A stretch of DNA of 5,096 nt, from assembly GCA_903825615.1 (NCBI GenBank), contig CAIKBK010000030.1, forward strand, positions 1 through 5,096. Direction: 5' to 3'. Both the position numbers and the translations under genes were made by a program. Positions 1 through 5,096 of the stretch are shown piece by piece. Positions within the stretch are counted from its first letter, which is position 1; each line of letters begins with the position of its first letter. The DNA is from Candidatus Vogelbacteria bacterium (GTDB lineage: Bacteria; Patescibacteriota; Minisyncoccia; Phycocordibacterales; XYD1-FULL-46-19). A model generated the notes under the pieces. It searched no databases. It saw only the letters and a list, made by a program, of their open reading frames with translations, and had not been told where the DNA came from.

Positions 1-51
1 GAAGCCAAAAAATACGGGATTATTGATGAGATAATCAAAGGCAAAAAATAA
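1..51 (+). CDS. clpP: ATP-dependent Clp protease proteolytic subunit, C-terminal tail (partial)
   Basis: Only the last 16 residues are present, EAKKYGIIDEIIKGKK, followed by a TAA stop at 49-51; the start lies left of the window. The pattern [E/A]-A-x-x-Y-G-[IL]-[IV]-D-x-[IV] is the hallmark of the ClpP C-terminus, in the last helix and strand after the catalytic Asp region. ClpP is the serine peptidase that forms a double heptameric ring and degrades proteins unfolded by ClpX, ClpA or ClpC in the cytoplasm. None of the catalytic Ser-His-Asp residues fall in the window, so activity cannot be judged. A distant possibility is another member of the ClpP/crotonase fold, such as SppA. A hairpin terminator begins 12 bases after the stop, so this is the end of its transcription unit. 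Confidence 0.72.
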   Translation, partial: EAKKYGIIDEIIKGKK

Positions 52-63
52 AAAAACAAACAG

Positions 64-92
64 GGGCCGGCGGAAGATTCCGTCGGCCCTTT
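64..92. terminator. Bidirectional intrinsic terminator between clpP and the convergent 216-residue gene
   Basis: A 10-bp GC-rich stem (64-73 GGGCCGGCGG pairing with 80-89 CCGTCGGCCC, one G-T wobble) encloses a 6-base loop. On the + strand it is followed by only three T. On the - strand it is followed by CTGTTTGTTTTTT, read from 63 down to 51, which makes a much better U-tract. The minus-strand stop codon (91-93) abuts the stem, so the hairpin probably ends both convergent transcripts and works better for the minus-strand gene. Confidence 0.75.
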
Positions 93-741
93 AAGTTGAG
101 AAACCCTTTCTCGGTGGCCGATTACACGGTACGAGAAACTCCGAGAGAATAGTTGCCTCCCACCGCTGAGGGGTCTGAAGCCGGCAATAGACACCTTTCT
201 TCTTGATTTCAATCCCCAACAAAGCGTAGCGCCCCGAAGGAAATTGTGCCCGCAGGTCCTCCACCGATTGAGCTTTGGTCATAAGTTCGGCTTGTCTCTC
301 CGGAGAAACTTCTCGTCCGTTGATTACTTCGTCCCAAATCCTTTTCTCGGACATTAACCAAACGTCTTCGCCAACCCTAATCGGACCGTCAGCGAGCATC
401 GTTTCAGTCTCTGGCTCTGGCAAAAGGCTGGTTCCTGGCACATTTCTAAGGAACGAAAGGGGTACGTCTTGAAGAGCAACATTTCCCTTGCCACCCTCTT
501 CAACCAGATCGATAACTCCTGGATTTAGGACAAGAGAATCGTCCTCTTCATCCTTTGGTAGAAGTGGGACTAATCGAGCTTGCCCCACCACCCGGTGAAG
601 GTTTGTGAGTTGCGTGATTTTGTCCGCCAATCCAACCTGAGCCGGAGCGGCTTCGCAAAATTCATAGACTTCGACGAGCATTACATATCCCCCTTGATAA
701 GCACCATCAAACAAGGAGAAGTCGTTGGGTAGATGAGGCAT
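91..741 (-). CDS. Hypothetical protein, 216 residues, unrecognised
   Basis: I do not recognise this family. It is a soluble-looking protein with no signal peptide, no membrane segment and no obvious catalytic motif. Visible features are a hydrophobic N-terminal stretch around residues 17-28 (GGYVMLVEVYEF, probably a strand rather than a membrane span), an acidic patch KDEEDD at 63-68, a Pro/Glu-rich linker near 107-114 (LLPEPETE), a helical charged segment at 145-166, and a basic C-terminus (NRPPRKG at 207-213). Three scattered cysteines (29, 186, 206) do not make a metal site. The ATG start is supported by AAAGGAG eight bases upstream, and a promoter candidate lies at 821-848. It is transcribed alone, convergent with clpP and divergent from rny. 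Codon choice is broad (GGA, GGG, CCA, CCG, CGG, CGA, AGA, AGG all used), unlike the GGT/GGC- and CGC/CGT-dominated rny and hppA. This suggests lower expression or a different history. That it is a real gene is well supported; its function is unknown. Confidence 0.8.
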   Translation of the reverse strand: MPHLPNDFSLFDGAYQGGYVMLVEVYEFCEAAPAQVGLADKITQLTNLHRVVGQARLVPLLPKDEEDDSLVLNPGVIDLVEEGGKGNVALQDVPLSFLRNVPGTSLLPEPETETMLADGPIRVGEDVWLMSEKRIWDEVINGREVSPERQAELMTKAQSVEDLRAQFPSGRYALLGIEIKKKGVYCRLQTPQRWEATILSEFLVPCNRPPRKGFST

Positions 742-749
742 GGCTTATT

Positions 750-756
750 CTCCTTT
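750..756 (-). promoter_or_regulatory. Ribosome binding site of the 216-residue gene
   Basis: Read on the minus strand, AAAGGAG sits eight bases before the ATG at 741-739. This is a near-consensus Shine-Dalgarno site and fixes the start of the unrecognised gene. Confidence 0.75.
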
Positions 757-820
757 GTTTTGGCCTCCTTTTGTCATAACCTTAGCAGAAACACTCCGCC
801 GTGGTTGCAAATCCAAGACT

Positions 821-848
821 AGTATAACTATGGCTAAGGACAAAGCAA
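821..848 (-). promoter_or_regulatory. Sigma-70-type promoter candidate for the 216-residue gene
   Basis: On the minus strand, TTGCTT (848-843) is separated by 16 bases from TATACT (826-821). This predicts a transcript start near 814 and a leader of about 70 bases. Both hexamers are close to consensus and placed sensibly, but assignment is by eye. Confidence 0.45.
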
Positions 849-856
849 GCGGCAAT

Positions 857-885
857 TTGACCTATTTTATTTCGTCTGGTATCAT
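857..885 (+). promoter_or_regulatory. Sigma-70-type promoter candidate for rny
   Basis: TTGACC (857-862), a 17-base spacer and TATCAT (880-885) form a near-consensus housekeeping promoter. It predicts a start near 892 and an unusually long leader of about 190 bases before the rny ATG. It lies back to back with the promoter candidate of the minus-strand gene, so the two may share regulation. Confidence 0.5.
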
Positions 886-975
886 AAGAGTATTCGATAT
901 TAAATCAAATTGGTTGTAAATTTATTAGAAAATTAACATTTAAGTCCGTTTGGTCTCTTACTCCGGTCATGACTC

Positions 976-1032
976 AGAAATCAATTTCCGCTTTTAATTT
1001 CCTTAAAGTTAAGGTAAAAAACCTTGATTTCT
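976..1032 (+). repeat. Nested inverted repeats in the rny leader
   Basis: AGAAATCAA (976-984) is perfectly complementary to TTGATTTCT (1024-1032), a 9-bp arm. Inside it lies the 14-base inverted repeat CCTTAA-AG-TTAAGG (1001-1014). A third pairing, AAGGT (1011-1015) with ACCTT (1021-1025), competes with both by sharing bases. The arms are AT-rich, so each helix is weak. The arrangement could fold in alternative ways in the leader RNA, but I recognise no known riboswitch. Confidence 0.35.
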
Positions 1033-1066
1033 CTTTCGTTATCTAAAAATACCGTGTAGACCTACC

Positions 1067-1082
1067 AAGCGGCAGAACGCTT
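1067..1082 (+). repeat. Small hairpin directly before the rny start codon
   Basis: AAGCG (1067-1071) and CGCTT (1078-1082) can pair around the 6-base loop GCAGAA, ending at the base before the ATG. It occupies the place where a Shine-Dalgarno site is expected, and none is present. The stem is short (5 bp) and could be chance. Confidence 0.3.
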
Positions 1083-2612
1083 ATGAGTTTAAAAATCGCA
1101 TTTCTCCTCGCCGGAGCAGCCGGAGCCCTTGGTATTGCCATTGGCTACCTTTTGCGTTACCTCATCCTCTCGGCCCAGAAGGGTTCGATGGAGTTGCAGG
1201 TTAAACAAGCTTTCCTCGAGGCTAAGGACAAGGCCCAAAAAATTGTCGCCGAAGCGGAAGAAGAGGCCAGCAAAGTTACCAACGAAGTTAAAGTTAAGAC
1301 CGAAGAAAAAGAGGCTCAACTGAAGAAAATGGAGGATCGCCTCCTAAGCAAAGACGAGCTCCTAGACAAGAGACAGGGTGACATCGACCGCGACGCCGAT
1401 GAGATCAAGAAGAAGATTGAAGAGGTCAAAGAAATTAAAGAACGAGTCACCCAAGCCGAAGAAATCAAAAAGAAGGAACTTGAACGCGTGGGCCGTCTCT
1501 CGGTTGAAGAGGCTAAGACCGAATTAATGTCCACCATCGAGAAGGATTATGAAGATGATCTCCTTTCCCGTCTAAAGAAAATGGAAGTCGATGGCGCTGA
1601 CCGCTTAGAGCAGAAGGCTAAAGAGGCGATGAGTACTGTCTTGCAACGCCTCTCCACCTCGACCGTCTCGGAGGTGATGTCGACAATTATTGATATTGCT
1701 TCGGATGATCTTAAGGGTAAGATTATCGGTAAAGAGGGCCGCAATATTCGCGCCTTCGAGAAAGCCACTGGCGTTGAAGTGATTATTGATGATACCCCCG
1801 GCTCGATCGTCCTCTCCTCCTTCGACCCAGTCCGTCGCCAAATTGCCAAGGTTGCTCTCCAAAATTTAATCGCTGATGGTCGTATTCAGCCCGCTAAAAT
1901 TGAAGAAACTGTTGAGAAGGCGCGTGAAGAAATTTCTAAAATTATCAAAGAGAAGGGTGAAGCCGCCGCTTATGAAGTGGGTGTGCTTAATCTTGATCCC
2001 CGTGTCCTTATCATCCTGGGCCGACTCCACTTCCGCACCTCCTATGGTCAGAACGTCTTGCAACACTCGATCGAAGTGGCGCACTTGGCCGGAATGCTCG
2101 CCGAAGAGCTCGGCGGTGATCCGCAAGTGGCCAAAGCCGGTGCCTTACTTCATGATTTGGGCAAAGCCGTTGACCATGAGATCCCTGGTACCCACGTGGA
2201 GATCGGCAAACGCATCTTAGAGAAATTTGGCGCACCTGAGGCCATTGTTAGTGCCATGAAGAGCCATCATGAAGAATATCCTTATGAGAGCTTGGAGGCC
2301 GTGATTGTGAAGGTGGCGGATGCTATCTCCTCTTCGCGCCCCGGCGCTCGTCGCGATAGCTTAGAGAATTATCTCAAGCGCTTGAAGGATCTTGAAGATA
2401 TTGCCAACTCCTTCCCTGGTATTGAGAAAACCTACGCCATCGCTGCCGGTCGTGAGATTCGCGTCTTCGTTAGACCGGAAGATGTCACTGACTTAGAGGC
2501 CCGCAAAATTGGCCGAGAAATCGCCCTACGCATAGAGCAAGAGCTCAAATATCCGGGAGAAATTAAAATCACCATAATTAGAGAAACTCGCGTTATCGAT
2601 TACGCGAGGTAG
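1083..2612 (+). CDS. rny: Ribonuclease Y (membrane-anchored endoribonuclease), complete, 509 residues
   Basis: RNase Y starts mRNA decay by endonucleolytic cleavage, anchored to the inner face of the cytoplasmic membrane, and stands in for RNase E in many bacteria. The domain order is complete. A hydrophobic N-terminal membrane segment covers about residues 5-31. A long, highly charged coiled coil follows (about 38-190, Lys/Glu/Ala-rich). The KH RNA-binding domain carries the GxxG loop GKEG at 216-219. The HD phosphohydrolase domain has candidate metal ligands His328, His357-Asp358 (LLHDLGK), His395-His396 (SHHEE) and Asp413 (VADAI), then the family C-terminal domain. The length is normal for the family (about 510-520). 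The ATG is the only plausible start: an in-frame stop lies at 1044-1046 with no other start codon between. No Shine-Dalgarno site is visible upstream; instead a small hairpin abuts the ATG. The gene stands alone, with a promoter candidate at 857-885 and a terminator at 2671-2698. All key residues are intact. Confidence 0.97.
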   Translation: MSLKIAFLLAGAAGALGIAIGYLLRYLILSAQKGSMELQVKQAFLEAKDKAQKIVAEAEEEASKVTNEVKVKTEEKEAQLKKMEDRLLSKDELLDKRQGDIDRDADEIKKKIEEVKEIKERVTQAEEIKKKELERVGRLSVEEAKTELMSTIEKDYEDDLLSRLKKMEVDGADRLEQKAKEAMSTVLQRLSTSTVSEVMSTIIDIASDDLKGKIIGKEGRNIRAFEKATGVEVIIDDTPGSIVLSSFDPVRRQIAKVALQNLIADGRIQPAKIEETVEKAREEISKIIKEKGEAAAYEVGVLNLDPRVLIILGRLHFRTSYGQNVLQHSIEVAHLAGMLAEELGGDPQVAKAGALLHDLGKAVDHEIPGTHVEIGKRILEKFGAPEAIVSAMKSHHEEYPYESLEAVIVKVADAISSSRPGARRDSLENYLKRLKDLEDIANSFPGIEKTYAIAAGREIRVFVRPEDVTDLEARKIGREIALRIEQELKYPGEIKITIIRETRVIDYAR

Positions 2613-2618
2613 CCCTTC

Positions 2619-2654
2619 CCCGCCAGACCTCAAGTGAGCCCGAGGTCTGGCGGG
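2619..2654 (+). repeat. 36-bp perfect hairpin repeat, copy 1
   Basis: A 13-bp perfect stem (CCCGCCAGACCTC at 2619-2631 with GAGGTCTGGCGGG at 2642-2654) encloses the 10-base loop AAGTGAGCCC. The identical 36 bases recur at 3067-3102 in reverse complement, and identity stops exactly at both ends. It begins six bases after the rny stop. It is not a classical terminator: neither strand has a U-tract after it, and a separate terminator follows at 2671-2698. It resembles a REP-like interspersed palindromic repeat; whether it recurs elsewhere in the genome cannot be seen here. Confidence 0.9.
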
Positions 2655-2670
2655 TGGAGCAAGCAAAAGG

Positions 2671-2698
2671 CCCGCCTGGTACAGACAGCGGGTTTTTT
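2671..2698. terminator. Intrinsic terminator of rny, possibly bidirectional
   Basis: CCCGC (2671-2675) pairs with GCGGG (2688-2692). The stem can extend across a one-base bulge by TG/CA, leaving a 7-base loop, and is followed by six T (2693-2698). Read on the minus strand the same stem is followed by CCTTTT, a weaker U-tract that may stop the convergent 95-residue gene. Confidence 0.75.
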
Positions 2699-2706
2699 GC
2701 TGTTGT

Positions 2707-2720
2707 ACCGGCGAGCCGGT
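2707..2720. repeat. Short GC-rich palindrome at the end of the 95-residue gene
   Basis: ACCGGC (2707-2712) and GCCGGT (2715-2720) form an inverted repeat that, in RNA, could close as a 5-bp stem with a tetraloop. It begins at the stop codon of the minus-strand gene. It has no U-tract on its minus-strand side, so it is more likely an end-protecting hairpin or chance than a terminator. Confidence 0.35.
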
Positions 2721-3007
2721 TAAGAAGTCCCCTTACGAGGGTAAAAGTTGCGCAGAATCTCAACCTCGACATCGATATCCAAGCCCGCGTTCAAGGCTAG
2801 GGCAATCTTATCGGCTCGTTCCCCATCAATATCACGAACGATCAGATAGGGAGAATCATGATGAGACGATGACATGTCGATACAAACGGTATCTTGGCTG
2901 AAAGTGATAACCCCATCAGTTGCACTAACGCCCAAAGCGGTAACAATAGTCGAGATTTCATCACAGATACCCAAAGAACTCCTTCCCACAATCACGATAT
3001 TAGGCAT
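2720..3007 (-). CDS. Small hypothetical protein, 95 residues, possibly tautomerase-like
   Basis: I chose the ATG at 3007-3005 (MPNIVIVG) because AAAGGA lies seven bases upstream. An in-frame TTG at 3034 would add nine residues (MDTKRKDLA) but has no ribosome binding site. No known family is certain. The pattern reads as strand 2-8 (PNIVIVG), helix about 11-26, strands about 32-44, strand 53-60 (PYLIVRDID), helix 62-74, strand 77-85 (DIDVEVEIL). This is a repeated beta-alpha-beta layout. With Pro2, which becomes N-terminal once Met is removed, it recalls the tautomerase superfamily, whose catalytic base is Pro1; a ferredoxin-like fold fits equally well. His49-His50 and Cys15/Cys42 show no clear metal motif. 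It is cytoplasmic by appearance. The gene is convergent with rny, divergent from hppA, and enclosed by the inverted 36-bp hairpins. That it is real is likely; the family suggestion is weak. Confidence 0.72.
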   Translation of the reverse strand: MPNIVIVGRSSLGICDEISTIVTALGVSATDGVITFSQDTVCIDMSSSHHDSPYLIVRDIDGERADKIALALNAGLDIDVEVEILRNFYPRKGTS

Positions 3008-3014
3008 GGCAAGA

Positions 3015-3020
3015 TCCTTT
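3015..3020 (-). promoter_or_regulatory. Ribosome binding site of the 95-residue gene
   Basis: On the minus strand AAAGGA is seven bases before the ATG at 3007-3005. It decides between this ATG and the longer in-frame TTG start at 3034, because the AAAGGA would lie inside the coding region of the longer form. Confidence 0.65.
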
Positions 3021-3044
3021 CTTTTTGTGTCCAAACCTGATTAA

Positions 3045-3053
3045 TTACTAGCA
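3045..3053 (-). promoter_or_regulatory. Weak extended -10 candidate for the 95-residue gene
   Basis: On the minus strand TGCTAGTAA (3053-3045) resembles an extended -10 (TGnTAnnnT-like, imperfect). It would start transcription near 3038 and give a leader of about 30 bases. The corresponding -35 region falls inside the arm of the 36-bp hairpin. The match is poor and the call tentative. Confidence 0.2.
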
Positions 3054-3066
3054 CAAACAGCGAGCC

Positions 3067-3102
3067 CCCGCCAGACCTCGGGCTCACTTGAGGTCTGGCG
3101 GG
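3067..3102 (-). repeat. 36-bp perfect hairpin repeat, copy 2 (inverted)
   Basis: The 13-bp arms are the same as in copy 1 (3067-3079 and 3090-3102), but the loop reads GGGCTCACTT (3080-3089), the reverse complement of the copy 1 loop. The whole 36 bases are therefore an exact inverted copy, with identity ending at both borders. It lies between the divergent starts of the 95-residue gene and hppA, close to the expected -35 region on both sides, and has no U-tract on either strand. GAGCCC just left (3062-3067) can also pair with GGGCTC in the loop (3080-3085), giving an alternative fold. Confidence 0.9.
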
Positions 3103-3131
3103 AGTTGTGGAGTAGCCAATTACCTAAAATA

Positions 3132-3140
3132 TGTTAGTAT
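3132..3140 (+). promoter_or_regulatory. Extended -10 promoter candidate for hppA
   Basis: TG-T-TAGTAT (3132-3140) is an extended -10 element (TGn plus a hexamer matching TATAAT at four of six positions). There is no convincing -35 box at the right distance; TTGTGG at 3105-3110 is too far. The predicted start near 3147 leaves a leader of about 40 AT-rich bases. Confidence 0.4.
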
Positions 3141-3182
3141 ATAGGGATTATTTAGCAATTATTATTAATCTTTATTAATTTT

Positions 3183-3200
3183 ATATATGGATCCATATAT
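3183..3200 (+). repeat. 18-bp perfect palindrome over the hppA start codon
   Basis: ATATATGGATCCATATAT is its own reverse complement. In mRNA it can fold as a 7-bp stem (3183-3189 with 3194-3200) and a GAUC loop, placing the AUG (3187-3189) inside the stem. The stem is mostly A-U and thus weak. It could tune initiation, serve as a protein-binding site, or be chance in AT-rich sequence. Confidence 0.55.
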
Positions 3201-5096
3201 TGTTTTTGCTCTTTTGACAGCCATCTTGGCTATCGTCTATGGTCTTTTCTTGGCCAAATTGATCATGAAGAAACCAGCCGGTAACGCCCGGATGCAAGAA
3301 ATTGCTTTGGCTATTCAACAAGGCGCGAGTGCCTATCTCAATCGTCAATATAAGACGATTGGTATTATTGCTATTATTCTTTTCTTCATTCTCTGGGTCG
3401 CCCTTGGTCTCACTTTAGCCATTGGCTTCTTGGTCGGCGCCATTTTATCAGCCGCGACTGGTTATATTGGCATGAATGTCTCCGTCCGCTCCAATGTGCG
3501 CACCACTGAAGCCGCTCGAGGCGGTCTAAACAACGCTCTGACCCTCGCCTTCCGCGGTGGTTCGGTGACTGGTCTTCTTGTTGTCGGTCTCGCCCTTTTG
3601 GGTGTTACCGGCTTCTATGCCATTACGAAGGATGTAGCTTCTCTGATTGGCCTAGGTTTTGGCGCCTCTTTAATCTCTATCTTCGCCCGTCTCGGTGGCG
3701 GTATCTTTACCAAAGCCGCTGATGTCGGGACCGACCTCGTTGGTAAAGTGGAGGCTGGTATTCCCGAAGATGATCCAAGAAATCCTGGTGTCATTGCCGA
3801 CAATGTTGGTGACAATGTGGGCGACTGCGCCGGTATGGCCGCTGACCTCTTTGAGACTTATGCGGTTACAACTATTGCTTGTATGATTATTGGTCTCTCC
3901 GAATTTGGTGAAGGTAGTATGGCTCTTACTTACCCGCTTGTCTTAGGTGGCGCTGCTATCATCTCCTCAATCATTGGCACTTGGTTTGTGCGCATGGGCA
4001 AATCACAGAATATTATGGGTGCTCTCTACAAGGGCCTCATCGCCGCTGGCGTTATCTCAGCCATTTTCTTCTATCCTATCACTAACATAATGATGGGTGA
4101 CAATGGTATTTATTCAGTTATGAGCCTTTTCTTATCGGCTCTGGTTGGACTTCTGGTTACTGGCGCTTTGGTCATTATTACTGAATACTATACTTCAACT
4201 AAGTACGCCCCTGTTAAGTCCATTGCTGAAGCTTCTGTCTCTGGTCACGGCACTAACATTATCCAAGGTCTCGCTATCTCGATGAAAGCGACCGCTCTGC
4301 CTCTCCTAACGATTGTGATTGGTATCTTAGCAGCTTATGAATTTGCCGGTCTTTACGGTATTGCTATTGCCGCTATGAGTATGCTTTCGATGGCGGGTAT
4401 CATCGTTGCTATCGATGCTTATGGTCCAATTACCGATAATGCTGGGGGTATCGCTGAGATGGCCGAGTTACCTAAAGAAGTTCGCGATGTTACTGACCCG
4501 CTTGATGCTGTCGGTAACACCACCAAGGCTGTCACTAAAGGTTATGCCATTGGCTCGGCTGGTCTCGCCGCTCTGGTACTCTTTGCTTCTTATACTCAAG
4601 AGGCTGGTAATCTAGTTTTTGCCCTCGCTGATCCTAAGGTTATCGTTGGTCTCTTTATCGGCGGACTCTTGCCTTATTATTTCGGCGCCCTCTGTATGGA
4701 AGCTGTGGGTAAAGCCGCTGGTGAGGTGGTGACTGAGGTGCGACGCCAATTCCGCGAGATTAAAGGCATTATGGAGGGTACCGCCAAACCCGATTATGCC
4801 CGCGCTGTTGATATTGTTACCTCGGCCGCTCTTAAGCAAATGATTGTCCCTGCCCTTATTCCTGTCCTCGCTCCTGTCCTTGTAGGATTCATCTTAGGCC
4901 CTGTAGCCTTGGGTGGTCTCTTGGTTGGTAGTATTATTACCGGTCTCTTCGTAGCCATATCCATGACCTCCGGTGGTGGGGCTTGGGATAACGCTAAGAA
5001 GTATATCGAGTCAGGTAATTATGGCGGCAAAGGTAGCGAGGCCCACAAAGCCGCTGTTACTGGTGACACCGTTGGCGATCCTTATAAGGATACGGC
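3187..5096 (+). CDS. hppA: Membrane-bound ion-translocating pyrophosphatase, K+-independent H+ type (3' end cut off)
   Basis: HppA couples hydrolysis of pyrophosphate to ion pumping across the cytoplasmic membrane. The window gives 636 residues without a stop, ending in GDPYKDT, so only a few dozen C-terminal residues are missing. The protein is a chain of hydrophobic spans from residue 4 onward. The pyrophosphate/Mg2+ site is intact: [20 protein letters not shown] (170-189), EDDPRNPG (194-201), and [19 protein letters not shown] (205-223) with Asp205, 209, 213 and 220. Other conserved blocks are [12 protein letters not shown] (410-421) and [12 protein letters not shown] (625-636). The motif [10 protein letters not shown] (443-452) has Lys447 and Thr450, the pair that marks the K+-independent subclass; known members pump protons. 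Residue 182 is Thr where many homologues have Ala. The ATG is the first after an in-frame stop at 3166-3168. No Shine-Dalgarno site is visible, and the ATG sits in a palindrome. The gene stands alone to its left. Codons are strongly biased to GGT/GGC, GCC/GCT and CTC, which would fit high expression. Confidence 0.97.
   Translation, partial: MDPYIVFALLTAILAIVYGLFLAKLIMKKPAGNARMQEIALAIQQGASAYLNRQYKTIGIIAIILFFILWVALGLTLAIGFLVGAILSAATGYIGMNVSVRSNVRTTEAARGGLNNALTLAFRGGSVTGLLVVGLALLGVTGFYAITKDVASLIGLGFGASLISIFARLGGGIFTKAADVGTDLVGKVEAGIPEDDPRNPGVIADNVGDNVGDCAGMAADLFETYAVTTIACMIIGLSEFGEGSMALTYPLVLGGAAIISSIIGTWFVRMGKSQNIMGALYKGLIAAGVISAIFFYPITNIMMGDNGIYSVMSLFLSALVGLLVTGALVIITEYYTSTKYAPVKSIAEASVSGHGTNIIQGLAISMKATALPLLTIVIGILAAYEFAGLYGIAIAAMSMLSMAGIIVAIDAYGPITDNAGGIAEMAELPKEVRDVTDPLDAVGNTTKAVTKGYAIGSAGLAALVLFASYTQEAGNLVFALADPKVIVGLFIGGLLPYYFGALCMEAVGKAAGEVVTEVRRQFREIKGIMEGTAKPDYARAVDIVTSAALKQMIVPALIPVLAPVLVGFILGPVALGGLLVGSIITGLFVAISMTSGGGAWDNAKKYIESGNYGGKGSEAHKAAVTGDTVGDPYKDT

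Larger units (their letters stand above)
742..1082. other. 341-base divergent intergenic region between the 216-residue gene and rny
   Basis: There is no gene here that I can support. The stretch holds the minus-strand ribosome binding site (750-756), two divergent promoter candidates whose -35 boxes are separated by only 8 bases (849-856), and an AT-rich presumptive rny leader of about 190 bases with several inverted repeats. A further inverted repeat, CCTTAGC (780-786) and GCTAAGG (833-839), straddles the minus-strand -10 box. It could be a pair of operator half-sites or chance. Confidence 0.6.

Noticed and set aside
275..472. Plus-strand 65-codon frame antisense to the 216-residue gene
   Set aside because: No ribosome binding site and no recognisable protein; the opposite frame has all the signals of a gene.
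745..777. Ten-codon minus-strand frame (MTKGGQNKGE) ending five bases before the 216-residue gene, as a possible leader peptide
   Set aside because: It has only a weak upstream AAGG, no attenuator-like residue run and no paired terminator; its Gly and Lys codons arise from the two purine-rich Shine-Dalgarno-like stretches.
1089..2235. Several open frames of 70-115 codons on the minus strand and in another plus frame within rny
   Set aside because: They lie fully inside the intact RNase Y frame, lack ribosome binding sites and have low-complexity compositions that mirror the coiled-coil codons.
2619..2654. The 36-bp hairpin as the rho-independent terminator of rny
   Set aside because: No U-tract follows on either strand, and a better terminator with six T lies 17 bases further on.
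3008..3034. Nine-residue N-terminal extension of the 95-residue protein from TTG at 3034
   Set aside because: No ribosome binding site precedes the TTG, whereas AAAGGA is well placed for the ATG at 3007; the extension is also unlike the compact fold that starts at MPNIVIVG.
2619..3102. The repeated 36-mers as a CRISPR array
   Set aside because: There are only two copies, in opposite orientation, separated by a gene, with no cas genes.
3615..4839. Open frames antisense to or out of frame with hppA
   Set aside because: They are shadows of a highly conserved membrane protein whose frame is continuous from 3187 to the right edge.

Overview
The window is a compact bacterial segment holding the 3' tail of one gene, three complete genes and one nearly complete gene. 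Strands alternate in convergent and divergent pairs, so there is no multi-gene operon. I see no tRNA, rRNA, CRISPR array, transposase or recombinase. The mix of a ClpP tail, ribonuclease Y and a membrane pyrophosphatase with small unrecognised proteins, short intergenic gaps and a palindromic repeat would fit a Patescibacteria (CPR) genome or another uncultured bacterial lineage. That placement is a guess from gene content. The standard genetic code fits all frames (stops TAA and TAG, no in-frame TGA).

Layout. 1-51 is the end of clpP (+). 64-92 is a hairpin terminator that can serve both strands. 91-741 (-) is a 216-residue protein I do not recognise, with a strong Shine-Dalgarno site. 742-1082 is an intergenic region with back-to-back divergent promoter candidates and a structured-looking leader for rny. 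1083-2612 (+) is ribonuclease Y, complete. 2613-2719 carries a 36-bp perfect hairpin repeat and then the rny terminator. 2720-3007 (-) is a 95-residue protein whose predicted fold and N-terminal Met-Pro suggest, weakly, the tautomerase superfamily. 3008-3186 holds a second copy of the 36-bp hairpin, exactly inverted, plus divergent promoter candidates. 3187 to the right edge (+) is a membrane-bound proton-pumping pyrophosphatase, cut off near its C-terminus.

Functionally, the conserved genes are housekeeping: ClpP in protein turnover, RNase Y in membrane-associated mRNA turnover, and HppA in recovering energy from the pyrophosphate released by biosynthesis as an ion gradient. They are separate transcription units and nothing here shows that they work together.

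The most unusual structure is the pair of identical 36-bp hairpins in opposite orientation (2619-2654 and 3067-3102). They bracket the small gene and its terminator as a 484-bp unit between rny and hppA. The second curiosity is an 18-bp perfect palindrome over the hppA start codon. I found no convincing evidence of a new defence or mobile system.
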